Origin: Hyphomonas oceanitis SCH89
GTDB taxonomy: Bacteria > Pseudomonadota > Alphaproteobacteria > Caulobacterales > Hyphomonadaceae
Length of the DNA stretch: 64,000 bases
Assembly (NCBI RefSeq): GCF_000685295.1
Contig: NZ_ARYL01000021.1
Span: forward strand, 1-64,000
Direction: 5' to 3'
Below the pieces are notes generated by a model that made no database searches, was not told where the DNA came from, and worked only from the letters and a program-made list of their open reading frames with translations. A program made the translations under genes and the position numbers. Numbering within the stretch: the stretch's first letter is position 1; the number at the start of each line of letters is the position of its first letter. Below, one piece after another: positions 49,460 through 57,895 of this stretch.

Positions 49460-50245
49460 ATGAAGTCCCTACAGATTGCAGCAACGGGAATGGCGGCGCA
49501 GCAAATGCGTGTCGACGTTATCTCAAACAACATCGCCAACATGAGTACCTCGGCCTATCGGCCGCGTGTCGCTGAATTTTCGGACCTCATGTACCAGCAA
49601 TATCTCACGCCTGGCACGATTACCTCGCAGGTGGGAACGGTCGTTCCGGCCGGCATCCAGATCGGTACCGGCGTACGGCCCTCAACCGTCTCCATGGAGA
49701 TCACGCAGGGCACACTCAAGGAGACAGGCGGGGAGCTCGATGTTGCGATCGACGGTGTAGGATTCCTGGAGGTCACACTTCCCTCCGGCGACTCCGCTTA
49801 TACGCGTGATGGCAAGCTGAACCGCAGTGCCGAGGGTGAGCTGGTGACCATGGATGGCTATCCACTCGCCGATGGCATCACAATACCCAATGATGCAACC
49901 CGCCTCTCGATCAGCCGTGATGGTGAAGTCGTCGCCTACTTTGCAAACGCTGCTGCAGGCCAGGCGATTGGCACGATCTCTTTGACGCGCTTTGTCAACG
50001 AGAAGGGACTTGAGGCGGTCGGCGACAACATGTTCCGCGAAACCGAGGCATCGGGCCCCCCCACCCAGGTCGTCGCTGGCACCGAAGGTGCTGGTTATAT
50101 CCGTCAGGGCTTTATCGAGGATTCAGGTGTCGACGTGGTGAAAGAGATTTCCGAACTCATCGAAGCCCAGCGCGGATACGAACTGAATTCCAAAGTCATC
50201 ACGGCATCAGACGAGATGCTCGCGGCCACAACACGGTTGAGGTAG
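49460..50245 (+). CDS. flgG: Distal rod protein FlgG
   Basis: The 261-aa protein has the strongly conserved MKSLQIAATGMAAQQMRVDV and SNNIANMSTSAYRPRVAEFS, a GTGVRPSTVSMEITQGTLKE segment, and the end ELIEAQRGYELNSKVITASD. It builds the distal rod on which the hook grows. It follows flgF by 29 bp with GAGGAGA upstream. Confidence 0.96.
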   Translation: MKSLQIAATGMAAQQMRVDVISNNIANMSTSAYRPRVAEFSDLMYQQYLTPGTITSQVGTVVPAGIQIGTGVRPSTVSMEITQGTLKETGGELDVAIDGVGFLEVTLPSGDSAYTRDGKLNRSAEGELVTMDGYPLADGITIPNDATRLSISRDGEVVAYFANAAAGQAIGTISLTRFVNEKGLEAVGDNMFRETEASGPPTQVVAGTEGAGYIRQGFIEDSGVDVVKEISELIEAQRGYELNSKVITASDEMLAATTRLR

Positions 50246-50249
50246 CGTC

Positions 50250-50657
50250 ATGACCATGCTCGCTGCACTCGGACTGGGCTTGCTCGCCACTGTGTTCGAT
50301 TCTTCATCGCTTGTTGCCGCCGAAGTCATTCGCGCTGGTGACCGGGTCTCCCAGGCGAACGCCGTTACCGAAGAGGGAGATGTCGTCGAAAGTGCCGATC
50401 CACTTATGGGACGTGAAGTCCGGAGGACAGTCTATGTGGGCCAACCGATCACCGCGAACAATACGCGCGCGCCGATGGTCGTGAAGCGTAACCAGACCGT
50501 ATCCGTCAAATATATCAGCGGTGCGCTTGAGATCACGACGACAGGTCGTGCGATGGGAGATGCGGCCGCAAACGAAACAGTCACGGTTCTGAATCAGGAA
50601 TCCCGGCAACTCGTCCAGGGCGTGGTCCAAGAGAGTGGATGGGTGCTGGCACAATGA
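50250..50657 (+). CDS. flgA: P-ring chaperone FlgA, short form
   Basis: The 135-aa protein has a signal-like N terminus (MLAALGLGLLATVFDSSSLV) and a C-terminal SAF domain (VYVGQPITANNTRAPMVVKR, SVKYISGALEITTTGRAMGD, VLNQESRQLVQGVVQESGWV). FlgA helps FlgI assemble. It lacks the N-terminal domain of enteric FlgA and so is about half the usual length, as common in alphaproteobacteria. The stop overlaps flgH. Confidence 0.82.
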   Translation: MTMLAALGLGLLATVFDSSSLVAAEVIRAGDRVSQANAVTEEGDVVESADPLMGREVRRTVYVGQPITANNTRAPMVVKRNQTVSVKYISGALEITTTGRAMGDAAANETVTVLNQESRQLVQGVVQESGWVLAQ

Positions 50658-51349
50658 GAACGCTTATTTCTTCCACAGTTCTGGCAACTGCGATAACGGC
50701 ATGCGCAAGTGCGCCGCCCCCCACTGCGGTTCCAGACATGTCATACGCCACCCAATGGAACATCCCTGTCGACCAAAGTGCGGACGGCACAAATCCGTCG
50801 CTTTGGGCCACATCGCCAAACGCTCTGCTCAGCATGCGCCGCGCCAAGGAGGTAGGTGACCTTCTCACGGTCGTCGTCGAGATGGATGATCAGGCAAGCC
50901 TGAAGAGCTCCCTGACGCGGAGTCGGGACTCCAGCGAAAACTTCGGCGTCGACGCTCTGTTCGGATTGCCTGAAGTCGTCAACCGGGCCTTGCCCGGTGC
51001 GGCCAGTCTGTCGCCGGCAGTAGACTATACGCGGAATTCAAATCTCAACGGTGCGGGCGCGGTGAATCGCGCGGAAAAGATTGCCTTCACGCTTGCTGCG
51101 CGTGTCGTCGGGCTTGAGCCTAATGGCAACCTCGTGATCCAGGGCTACCAGCAGACTCGTGTCGGTAACGAGGTCCGTTATCTGAGCGTCGCGGGTGTTA
51201 TCCGCGCACAGGATATAACGCGCACGAATACAGTGTCCTATGAGAAGATTGCGGATGCCCAGCTTTCATATGTCAATGGAGGCGACACGACCGGGATGGG
51301 GGGACGCGGAGTCGTTCCCAGGATGATTGATAAGGTTCTGCCGTTCTAG
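50654..51349 (+). CDS. flgH: Flagellar L-ring lipoprotein FlgH
   Basis: The 231-aa outer-membrane ring protein starts MRTLISSTVLATAITACASA with lipobox cysteine 17. GDLLTVVVEMDDQASLKSSL, FTLAARVVGLEPNGNLVIQG, VRYLSVAGVIRAQDITRTNT and the end GGRGVVPRMIDKVLPF are diagnostic. The ATG overlaps the flgA stop by 4 bp. Confidence 0.94.
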   Translation: MRTLISSTVLATAITACASAPPPTAVPDMSYATQWNIPVDQSADGTNPSLWATSPNALLSMRRAKEVGDLLTVVVEMDDQASLKSSLTRSRDSSENFGVDALFGLPEVVNRALPGAASLSPAVDYTRNSNLNGAGAVNRAEKIAFTLAARVVGLEPNGNLVIQGYQQTRVGNEVRYLSVAGVIRAQDITRTNTVSYEKIADAQLSYVNGGDTTGMGGRGVVPRMIDKVLPF

Positions 51350-51354
51350 GTGTC

Positions 51355-51924
51355 ATGATGAAGAATATCATTCCCGCCATTATCGTCATCCTATGCATCG
51401 TCGCAGGCGGCATAGGTGGCAATTTCCTGAAGACGTCAGGCGGAGGAGCCTCGGCTGACGCGCCAAATCATGGCGCCAAGGAAGCGAAATCCTCGCATGG
51501 CGAAGAAGCCAAAAGTGGGCATGGCGCACCTGAGAAGAAGAAGGATTCGCATGCCAAGGATTCTCAAGAGAAGGACTCCCATGGCGGCGGAGCCTCATCG
51601 GGCGTGGATTATTTCAAATTCACGCGAGAGTTTGTTGTGCCTGTCATGCGCGACGCGCGCGTCGACAGCCTGGTCATCCTGAACATCAACCTTGAAGTCG
51701 ATTCCAGTATCACATCAAAGCTCTTTTCGATGGAGCCCAAGATACGCGATAACATCATGACGACGCTGATCGGGCTCAGCAATGACGGGGAGACGCTGGA
51801 AGCCATTTCCAATATCGATAACTATGAGTCGATCCGCGCGACGGTTTTGATGAACCTGCAGAAGATCATCCCGACAGGCATCGAAAATGTCCTCATAGTT
51901 GATATGGCGAAGCAGGAACTCTAG
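51355..51924 (+). CDS. fliL: FliL-type protein, second copy with histidine-rich linker
   Basis: The 189-aa protein has one membrane helix (IIPAIIVILCIVAGGIGGNF), a charged linker with five evenly spaced histidines (H39, H48, H56, H66, H76, in units like SSHGEEAKSGHG), and a FliL domain (FTREFVVPVMRDARVDSLVI, IRDNIMTTLIGLSNDGETLE). It differs greatly from the first fliL. It follows flgH after 5 bp. The linker could bind a metal or act as a pH sensor, but this is speculative. Confidence 0.78.
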   Translation: MMKNIIPAIIVILCIVAGGIGGNFLKTSGGGASADAPNHGAKEAKSSHGEEAKSGHGAPEKKKDSHAKDSQEKDSHGGGASSGVDYFKFTREFVVPVMRDARVDSLVILNINLEVDSSITSKLFSMEPKIRDNIMTTLIGLSNDGETLEAISNIDNYESIRATVLMNLQKIIPTGIENVLIVDMAKQEL

Positions 51925-51954
51925 CCGCTCAGGAAGTCCGTCGCGGCTTAAGCT

Positions 51955-52521
51955 CTAGCCTGCCGTTACGCGCGGCGCGACAGTTCCGGCATATTCATCG
52001 CTGATATAGATATCGACGCCGAATTTATAGTTGCCTGCAGCGGACGGCTCTTCACTTGTCTGGTTCTCTCCGTTCCAGGTAAACGTTTCCGTTCCCGCTT
52101 CCAGTTCCTTGGTCCAAACTGTCTTGCCGGTCTCATCCTTCACCGAGAGGATTGCTGTGTCTGCATTCTCAGGTATGTCGACGGCGAAGGGCAGGGGGTT
52201 GCCCGAGAACGGCTCCCATGTGGACTCAACCGAAACGGTTTGGCCGATCCACTGGCTCGCGGCGATGGCATAGAGCTCATCCATGCGCGCGGCGATCGTT
52301 TCGAGGCTCGTGTTGGATTTAACATCCTGCTCAAGTGATGAGAACGTGGCAAGCTGTTCCACAAACTGTGTGGAATCGAGGGGCGCGAGCGGATCCTGGT
52401 TGCGTAGCTGCGCTGTCAGCAGCTGAAGAAAGCTGTTGAACTCCGCGCCCGTTTCGGGCTGCGCTGTCGGTGCCGTTGGCACATTCGATGCGTAGGGCGT
52501 TGTCCCGTTCACTGTGGTCAT
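51955..52521 (-). CDS. flgD: Hook assembly scaffold FlgD
   Basis: The 188-aa hook cap starts MTTVNGTTPYASNVPTAP; FNSFLQLLTAQLRNQDPLAP and LDSTQFVEQLATFSSLEQ are the FlgD signature, followed by a FlgD Ig-like domain (GETGKTVWTKEL-type region) and a C-terminal YKFGVDIYISDEYAGT. The long upstream extension to 52743 overlaps fliK and was rejected. It follows fliK by 10 bp. Confidence 0.92.
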   Translation of the reverse strand: MTTVNGTTPYASNVPTAPTAQPETGAEFNSFLQLLTAQLRNQDPLAPLDSTQFVEQLATFSSLEQDVKSNTSLETIAARMDELYAIAASQWIGQTVSVESTWEPFSGNPLPFAVDIPENADTAILSVKDETGKTVWTKELEAGTETFTWNGENQTSEEPSAAGNYKFGVDIYISDEYAGTVAPRVTAG

Positions 52522-52531
52522 GGGCTGTTCC

Positions 52532-53986
52532 TCAGAGTTTGATATTGAGCCCGGCGATGGATGTCGGCCGTGACTGAATGGTGTTTTGTGCAACCAGTTC
52601 CGGAAGCGCAGGCGATGTCGAACCGGATGTGTTCGGTTGGGATCGGCTCGGATCGCGGCCAGCTTGCTGGCCTGGGTCCTGCGGGGTCTGTTGTTGTTGA
52701 TATGACATGTTCTCGCTCGACAGGCCCTGACGCTCGAGCGCATTCACGAGTTCAAAATGCATCAGCCGCAATTGCCGCATGGCTTCTGGCGTCTCGCCAA
52801 CAATTGTTACGTGTTGCAGGCCATGGGCGTCGAACTTGAAGTCGAGAGACACGCGTCCGAGTTCGGGTGGATCGAGCTGAATATGTACGTGGTTCTTCTT
52901 TTCGTCGGGCGACGCCAGCGAGTCTGAGAGAATATCGACAACTTCTGCAGGGGTCGCGGACACGAGAGCGTTCGTTGGTGCCATAACAGGAGGAGCGGTC
53001 GGCGCAGCCGATTGCGTTGCGACCGGTGGAGGTGCGGCCGCCGTCATCGTCATGGCTGCCGTGTCAACGGATGCGGCCTTGTCTTGAGTTGCGACAGCTT
53101 TGGTGGCGCTGTTCTGTTCGGCGGAAAGTGCAGACAGCGCAGCCGCGTCGGGACCATCAACCTCCATCTCTGGCGCCTCGGCGCGCTGCTTATCGCCGTG
53201 TCTCACTTTTGTGTCAGGCGTCGCCTCGGCAGTTCGGGGCGTGTGGGCGGCGGCTGGTGCTGCTCCAGCTTTCTCTGATCGGGGTACGGGCGTGTCTGCC
53301 ACCTTGGTCGCCGCCACCTGCGCGACGCCGACTGTGGTCATATTCGCGGCGGGCGGCGTATCGGGGACGGTGTCTGCTGCGACTGGCTGAAGGGGCTCCG
53401 GGGTTTGCCCTGAGGCCTCAGCTTGCTGAGGCTGATTGCCAGGCAGTGTCGCCTGCGGCGAGGCTGCCATACTGGCATTTGTGGCAACCTTGTCGGATGA
53501 CTTGGAGAGCTCACCGTCGGCCTGAGGTGAAGCCGTGACCGGTGCAGGGGAGGGGGCAAGATTGGGCGTTGGCGCCGAGCTCATCGCGGCGGCCTGCTGT
53601 GGATCAGTGGCCATCGATGCTTTATCCGCATCGTCGCCATCAGCCAAAATCAGCTCCGCGTCTCCCTCTGCGGCAATGCCGTCAACGCGAATGTCGCTTT
53701 TGACGTCGAGAGGCGTTTCCAAACCTGCAGTCTCATCCGGCTCCGGCACTTCTGCGGGGGCCTGTTGATCCATGAGAATGGAGGCGGCTCCAGACCGGTC
53801 AGGCGAAACTATTATAAGCTGTTTCGGCGCATCACTCTCAGGCGCTTCAGTCTCGGCGCTTGCGAGCGACCGTGCGAATTCTGCGCCGGAGCCAGCCTCC
53901 TTGGCTGTATCGCGGTTGCGCGAATTGGTTTCACCCGGACCGGTTTGCCGACGTACGGTGAAGTCCGTTTCGAGAAGGAATGTCAT
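52532..53986 (-). CDS. fliK: Hook-length control protein FliK
   Basis: The 484-aa secreted ruler starts MTFLLETDFTVRRQTGPGET, has a long Ala/Pro/Thr-rich low-complexity body (about 40-340), and a compact C-terminal FliK domain (HVHIQLDPPELGRVSLDFKF, RQLRLMHFELVNALERQGLS) that switches export specificity through FlhB. The low-complexity body gives several strong antisense frames, which are not genes. Identification rests on the C-terminal domain and operon with flgD. Confidence 0.9.
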   Translation of the reverse strand: MTFLLETDFTVRRQTGPGETNSRNRDTAKEAGSGAEFARSLASAETEAPESDAPKQLIIVSPDRSGAASILMDQQAPAEVPEPDETAGLETPLDVKSDIRVDGIAAEGDAELILADGDDADKASMATDPQQAAAMSSAPTPNLAPSPAPVTASPQADGELSKSSDKVATNASMAASPQATLPGNQPQQAEASGQTPEPLQPVAADTVPDTPPAANMTTVGVAQVAATKVADTPVPRSEKAGAAPAAAHTPRTAEATPDTKVRHGDKQRAEAPEMEVDGPDAAALSALSAEQNSATKAVATQDKAASVDTAAMTMTAAAPPPVATQSAAPTAPPVMAPTNALVSATPAEVVDILSDSLASPDEKKNHVHIQLDPPELGRVSLDFKFDAHGLQHVTIVGETPEAMRQLRLMHFELVNALERQGLSSENMSYQQQQTPQDPGQQAGRDPSRSQPNTSGSTSPALPELVAQNTIQSRPTSIAGLNIKL

Positions 53987-54103
53987 CGCGGGTCCGCTCT
54001 GGCTAGCATTAACCAAATTAAAACCAAGCCGCGTAAAAAGTAGGTTAATAATTCAAATGATTTTATTCACAGTTTGATCAGTAATCTGAATGCGGAATTT
54101 TAA

Positions 54104-54409
54104 ATGACGGACCCGATAGGTATCCAGCTGGGAGGCATCGCGTCTCAAACGCCGATCAACCGGACGCCCGTCCAGAAGGGTATGTCTGAAGCGGAGAGTA
54201 TCGGGCAGAAGTTCGAGCAAATGCTCTGGGCGGAGATGCTGTCGCATGCGGGCCTGGAAAAAGCTTTCTCCCAGGGGGGAGGTGAAGCGGCCTCCGCATT
54301 TTCGCGCTACATGGTTGAGTCTGTGGCCAAGGACCTCGCGGCAAGCCATCCCATGGGGCTTGCGGCATCGGTCGAGACCGAGCTGACCACCACAAAACGG
54401 AGTGAATAG
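54104..54409 (+). CDS. flgJ: Rod-binding protein, FlgJ N-terminal type
   Basis: The 101-aa protein is the FlgJ rod-cap domain alone (GQKFEQMLWAEMLSHAGLEK, AFSRYMVESVAKDLAASHPM). The muramidase domain of enteric FlgJ is absent, as in most alphaproteobacteria, so another enzyme must open peptidoglycan. It diverges from fliK and is followed after 2 bp by a FlgN-like gene. Confidence 0.85.
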   Translation: MTDPIGIQLGGIASQTPINRTPVQKGMSEAESIGQKFEQMLWAEMLSHAGLEKAFSQGGGEAASAFSRYMVESVAKDLAASHPMGLAASVETELTTTKRSE

Positions 54410-54411
54410 AC

Positions 54412-54792
54412 GTGCCGGCAGATTCCATCCGCGATAGGGCAACGCGCCTGCAGAACATACTCGCAATCGAGAAGGACATGCTCCTCTCTGGCCGCGCCCG
54501 TGATGCCATTTCCCTTATGGATGAGAAGCTCGATGCCATCACGTCGCTGGAAACCGCTCTGGCAAACCCTGAGATGCGCGCCATGATCGATGATCACCAG
54601 AGCATCCTGCAATCTATTGCAATCTCTGCAAAAGAGAATGCTGCGCACTTCGTTGCGGTTCGTAACGGGCTCCGGCATGCGATCGACCGACTTCAGTCCC
54701 TCCACGCAAGTGCCTATGTGGGTTCTTATGGCCGGGATGGTGGAAAAGTTCCTTTTGCGGAAGTTACCGGACGCTTCCACAGAAAGGCCTGA
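54412..54792 (+). CDS. FlgN-like export chaperone
   Basis: The 126-aa protein begins at GTG and is fully helical (IRDRATRLQNILAIEKDMLL, MDEKLDAITSLETALANPEM, ENAAHFVAVRNGLRHAIDRL) as in FlgN chaperones for FlgK and FlgL. It lies 2 bp after flgJ and upstream of flagellin. The assignment is by pattern and place. Confidence 0.65.
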   Translation: MPADSIRDRATRLQNILAIEKDMLLSGRARDAISLMDEKLDAITSLETALANPEMRAMIDDHQSILQSIAISAKENAAHFVAVRNGLRHAIDRLQSLHASAYVGSYGRDGGKVPFAEVTGRFHRKA

Positions 54793-54932
54793 CTGGTTAA
54801 CCCAATTTACACACAAGGACCCTATCAGTGGTTGGACTGACCAAAGAATGGTTAGGTGATTTTCACTGTCAGGACGACGCGTGTTTGATCAATTCACGAG
54901 ATGCTCGTGGAAAAAAACTGAGGTAACATACT

Positions 54933-56177
54933 GTGTCCAGTATTCTGACAAATAATAGCGCCATGGTTGCGCTCGATACGCTGCGCAACATCAACAAAAA
55001 TCTTGCGTCCGTACAAAACGAAATCTCGACCGGCAAGAAAGTGTCGTCCGCCAAGGATAACGCGGCCATCTGGGCCATCTCGACCGTGATGTCGACCGAT
55101 GTCGAAAGCTTCAAGACAATTTCCGACTCGCTGAACCTCGGTTCATCGACGGTTGGCGTTGCCCGTTCGGCCGCCGAAGCTGTCACCGAAAACCTTCAGT
55201 CCATCAAGAACCTGATCGTTTCGGCTCAACAGAGCAACGTTGACCGCGACAAGATCCAGGCTGATATCGATGAACTGACCAAAGGCATCCAGACCAGCGT
55301 TTCCGGTGCCCAGTTTAACGGCCTGAACCTGCTTGATGGCAGCTCATCGGCTGATGTTGACTTCCTTGCTTCGCTTGATCGCTCTTCGAGCGGTACGGTT
55401 TCGGCATCCTATATCAGCGTCGGTCGTCAGGACCTGTCGCTGAGCAACTCTGCCACTGCCGCTACTTTCGGTACGACGGCAAACGCTGATCAGACGATCA
55501 TTGCTTCCGGTGTCAACTCTGGCACGGCAACAACGGCTGCTGCTGGTGGCACGCTCGACATCGACATCGCGTCGGTTGCTGATGGCTACAGCTATCGCAT
55601 CCTTCTGAACGACTCCGCTACCAATAACTCACTTGGTCAGCGTACGTTTGAATACGTTGCGGGTTCTTCGGACAGTGCTGACTCGGTTGCTGCAAATCTG
55701 GCCAACCAGATTTCCACATACCTCTCGGCAACAGGTGAGACGAACTACTCTGTCTCGCGTACGGACGGCACGATCACGATCGCCAACGCTTCTGGTGCGG
55801 CACTTGCCGTCACAGCGACAGCGACAACGGGCGGTACCGCCGGTACGTCGACGGGTGGCCTTGGCAACCTGGCCACGATCGATGTCACGACGGATGCAGG
55901 CGCAACGGCCGCTCTGACAGCCATCGAAGGCCTTCTGCAAACGTCGATCGACGCTGCATCGGCTCTCGGTTCGTCGCAGAAACGCATCGAGAACCAGGGC
56001 GAGTTCGTGAACAACCTGGTCGACGCAATGACGACAGGTATCGGTGGTTTGACCGATGCCGACATGGAAGCAGCTTCGGCTCGCCTCCAGGCGCTTCAGG
56101 TTCAGCAGCAACTCGGTGTTCAGGCGCTTTCGATCGCCAACTCGGCACCGCAGCAGCTTCTGTCGCTGTTCCGCTAA
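54933..56177 (+). CDS. Flagellin
   Basis: The 414-aa filament subunit starts from GTG with GAGGT ten bases before. The D0/D1 ends are clear: SSILTNNSAMVALDTLRNIN, ISTGKKVSSAKDNAAIWAIS, and the C-terminal GEFVNNLVDAMTTGIGGLTD with LQVQQQLGVQALSIANSAPQ. The central 250 residues are Ser/Thr/Ala/Gly-rich and lack most aromatic residues. It is the only flagellin in the window. A stable 3' hairpin follows, then flaF and flbT. Confidence 0.95.
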   Translation: MSSILTNNSAMVALDTLRNINKNLASVQNEISTGKKVSSAKDNAAIWAISTVMSTDVESFKTISDSLNLGSSTVGVARSAAEAVTENLQSIKNLIVSAQQSNVDRDKIQADIDELTKGIQTSVSGAQFNGLNLLDGSSSADVDFLASLDRSSSGTVSASYISVGRQDLSLSNSATAATFGTTANADQTIIASGVNSGTATTAAAGGTLDIDIASVADGYSYRILLNDSATNNSLGQRTFEYVAGSSDSADSVAANLANQISTYLSATGETNYSVSRTDGTITIANASGAALAVTATATTGGTAGTSTGGLGNLATIDVTTDAGATAALTAIEGLLQTSIDAASALGSSQKRIENQGEFVNNLVDAMTTGIGGLTDADMEAASARLQALQVQQQLGVQALSIANSAPQQLLSLFR

Positions 56178-56188
56178 TACGACTATCC

Positions 56189-56215
56189 GACCCGGGCGTG
56201 GGACGCGCCCGGGTC
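56189..56215 (+). terminator. Strong hairpin after flagellin
   Basis: GACCCGGGCG (56189-56198) and CGCCCGGGTC (56206-56215) pair perfectly over 10 bp with a 7-nt loop. No T-tract follows, so it may stabilise the flagellin mRNA or attenuate read-through into flaF rather than terminate fully. Confidence 0.6.
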
Positions 56216-56246
56216 ACCCCATTACTAAGGTGTTCAGGAGGGCGCT

Positions 56247-56636
56247 TTGCAACATTTGGCATTCAGGGCTTACGGCGAAGTCCAACAGCGTACCGCCGGT
56301 CCCAAAGAGATCGAGTTATCTCTCTTCCGCCAGATTACCGAAGCGCTCGAGGCTGTTGCGGCAGTCGAGACGCCCCCGCTGGAAGCATGGGCCGACGCGC
56401 TCTATCGCAATCAGCAGCTCTGGACCATTGTCGCAACAGATCTGGTCAATCCGGACAACACACTTCCCGAAGAAACCAAGCGCAACCTTGTCTCGCTTTC
56501 CCAGTTCGTTCGCCAATGCAGCAATCGCGTGCTGGCCGGAAACGACGGAATTGCTGATCTTATCGATATCAACAAAAGCATCATCGCCGGCCTTTCGGGC
56601 ATTCCTGTCTCGACAGTGACAGAGGAGGCTGCCTGA
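56247..56636 (+). CDS. flaF: Flagellin secretion/assembly regulator FlaF
   Basis: The 129-aa protein starts at TTG with a very strong AGGAGG five bases upstream. AYGEVQQRTAGPKEIELSLF, DALYRNQQLWTIVATDLVNP and RNLVSLSQFVRQCSNRVLAG are FlaF hallmarks. FlaF binds flagellin and couples its export to synthesis, opposing FlbT. TGATG overlap connects it to flbT. Confidence 0.92.
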   Translation: MQHLAFRAYGEVQQRTAGPKEIELSLFRQITEALEAVAAVETPPLEAWADALYRNQQLWTIVATDLVNPDNTLPEETKRNLVSLSQFVRQCSNRVLAGNDGIADLIDINKSIIAGLSGIPVSTVTEEAA

Positions 56637-57064
56637 TGTCCGGTCTTGTCCTGAAAATTGCCCCGGGAGAGCGCTTCATCGTTAACGGTGCTGTGCTCGA
56701 GAATGGCGACAAGCCGGCGCGCATCCGCATTGCCGATGGCGATGCGCGTGTTTTGCGCTGCCGCGACGCCCTGTTGCCGGAAGACGTCAACACGCCGGTC
56801 AAGCAGGTCTACTATGCCGTACAGCTGCTGATCACCGGTGACCTGAAAGAGGCAGATACGCTGCCCGCAATTGATGATGCCTGCTCAAAACTGCTCGATG
56901 TCTTCCGCGTGATCGATCCTGAGATGGTGCCGATGCTCCGCTCAATGATCAGTCGTGGAAATTACTATTCTGCGCTCTGCCACATGCGCCAGATGCTGAT
57001 TCTGGAAGGCCAATTGCTGGCGCGCGCCGGTTCATCCGCCTCCTCGGACACGAAGGTCGCTTAA
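56636..57064 (+). CDS. flbT: Flagellin translation regulator FlbT
   Basis: The 142-aa protein begins MSGLVLKIAPGERFIVNGAV with LLPEDVNTPVKQVYYAVQLL, the FlbT pattern. FlbT binds the 5' leader of flagellin mRNA and limits its translation until export is ready. The flagellin 5' leader (after about 54800) is the presumed target. It sits between flaF and the DUF1217 gene. Confidence 0.93.
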   Translation: MSGLVLKIAPGERFIVNGAVLENGDKPARIRIADGDARVLRCRDALLPEDVNTPVKQVYYAVQLLITGDLKEADTLPAIDDACSKLLDVFRVIDPEMVPMLRSMISRGNYYSALCHMRQMLILEGQLLARAGSSASSDTKVA

Positions 57065-57067
57065 CCT

Positions 57068-57895
57068 ATGTTCCAGCCCGTCATTCCCCTCAGTGGAAAC
57101 AGCGGATGGAAGTTTCTGGAAGCGACCTATGACCGCCAGCTGAAGTCCTATACCGACTCGCCTCAAGTGAAGATGGATCGTGACTATCTGATCGAAAAGT
57201 TCTCAGAGCCCGTCGCTGTTGAGGATTTTCTCAAGGACACGCGGCTCCTGCGTGTCTCGCTCACAGCCTTTGATCTTGGCGGCGAAGAATGGAAGCGCGG
57301 TTTCATCGATAAGGTGCTGAGCGAAGTATCTGATCCTGACAGTACATTCCTTACCAGGCTGAATAATCCGAAGTACACCGCCTTCGCAAATGCGATGAAG
57401 CCCGTGGATGGTAAGATCACCCTGACGCCAGCGGCGGTTTCGGCCATGGCGACGCAGTACGAGTCAGCTGCGTTTGAGGCTGCGGTCGGCGAGGTCGATG
57501 ATAACATGCGCATCAGCCTCAACTACAAGTCTGAAATCGGCAGCATCGTCGGCTCCAGCTCGAGTGAATCGGCCAAGATCTATCGCATGTTGGCCAACGT
57601 GCCCGTGCGCACCTTGCTTGAAGGTGCGATGAATCTTCCTTCAGATATCCGTAAGCTGCCTATCGAGCGCCAGGCTGACATCTTCAAGGAGCGGCTCCAG
57701 AGCACGTTCGGTATCAGAGATGTGTCGGAGCTTTCCTCGCCGGAAATCATCGACAAGGCGATCCAGAGATTCCATGTCATGCAATCGATCAACGAGGGCA
57801 TATCAAACTACTCGCCTGCTGCCGCAGCCCTGACGCTATTGGGCAATGGTCTCGGCAGCCAGGGCAGCCAGAACCTGTTTCTCAGCCTGCTCTGA
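57068..57895 (+). CDS. DUF1217 flagellar-locus protein
   Basis: The 275-aa protein matches DUF1217 proteins, which are found in flagellar loci of alphaproteobacteria (LIEKFSEPVAVEDFLKDTRL, RVSLTAFDLGGEEWKRGFID, LARLNNPKY-like segments and IDKAIQRFHVMQSINEGISN). There is no signal peptide or membrane helix. Its role is unknown; it may be a flagellar rod or export accessory. It follows flbT by 3 bp and abuts the fliI stop tail to tail. Confidence 0.8.
   Translation: MFQPVIPLSGNSGWKFLEATYDRQLKSYTDSPQVKMDRDYLIEKFSEPVAVEDFLKDTRLLRVSLTAFDLGGEEWKRGFIDKVLSEVSDPDSTFLTRLNNPKYTAFANAMKPVDGKITLTPAAVSAMATQYESAAFEAAVGEVDDNMRISLNYKSEIGSIVGSSSSESAKIYRMLANVPVRTLLEGAMNLPSDIRKLPIERQADIFKERLQSTFGIRDVSELSSPEIIDKAIQRFHVMQSINEGISNYSPAAAALTLLGNGLGSQGSQNLFLSLL

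Noticed and set aside
53017-53538. 173-aa plus-strand frame opposite fliK
   Set aside because: The low-complexity fliK body gives long open antisense frames with biased Arg/Pro/Ala composition only.
54793-54932. Sigma-54 promoter before flagellin
   Set aside because: No TGGCAC-N5-TTGC-like pair was found by reading the 140-bp gap on the plus strand.
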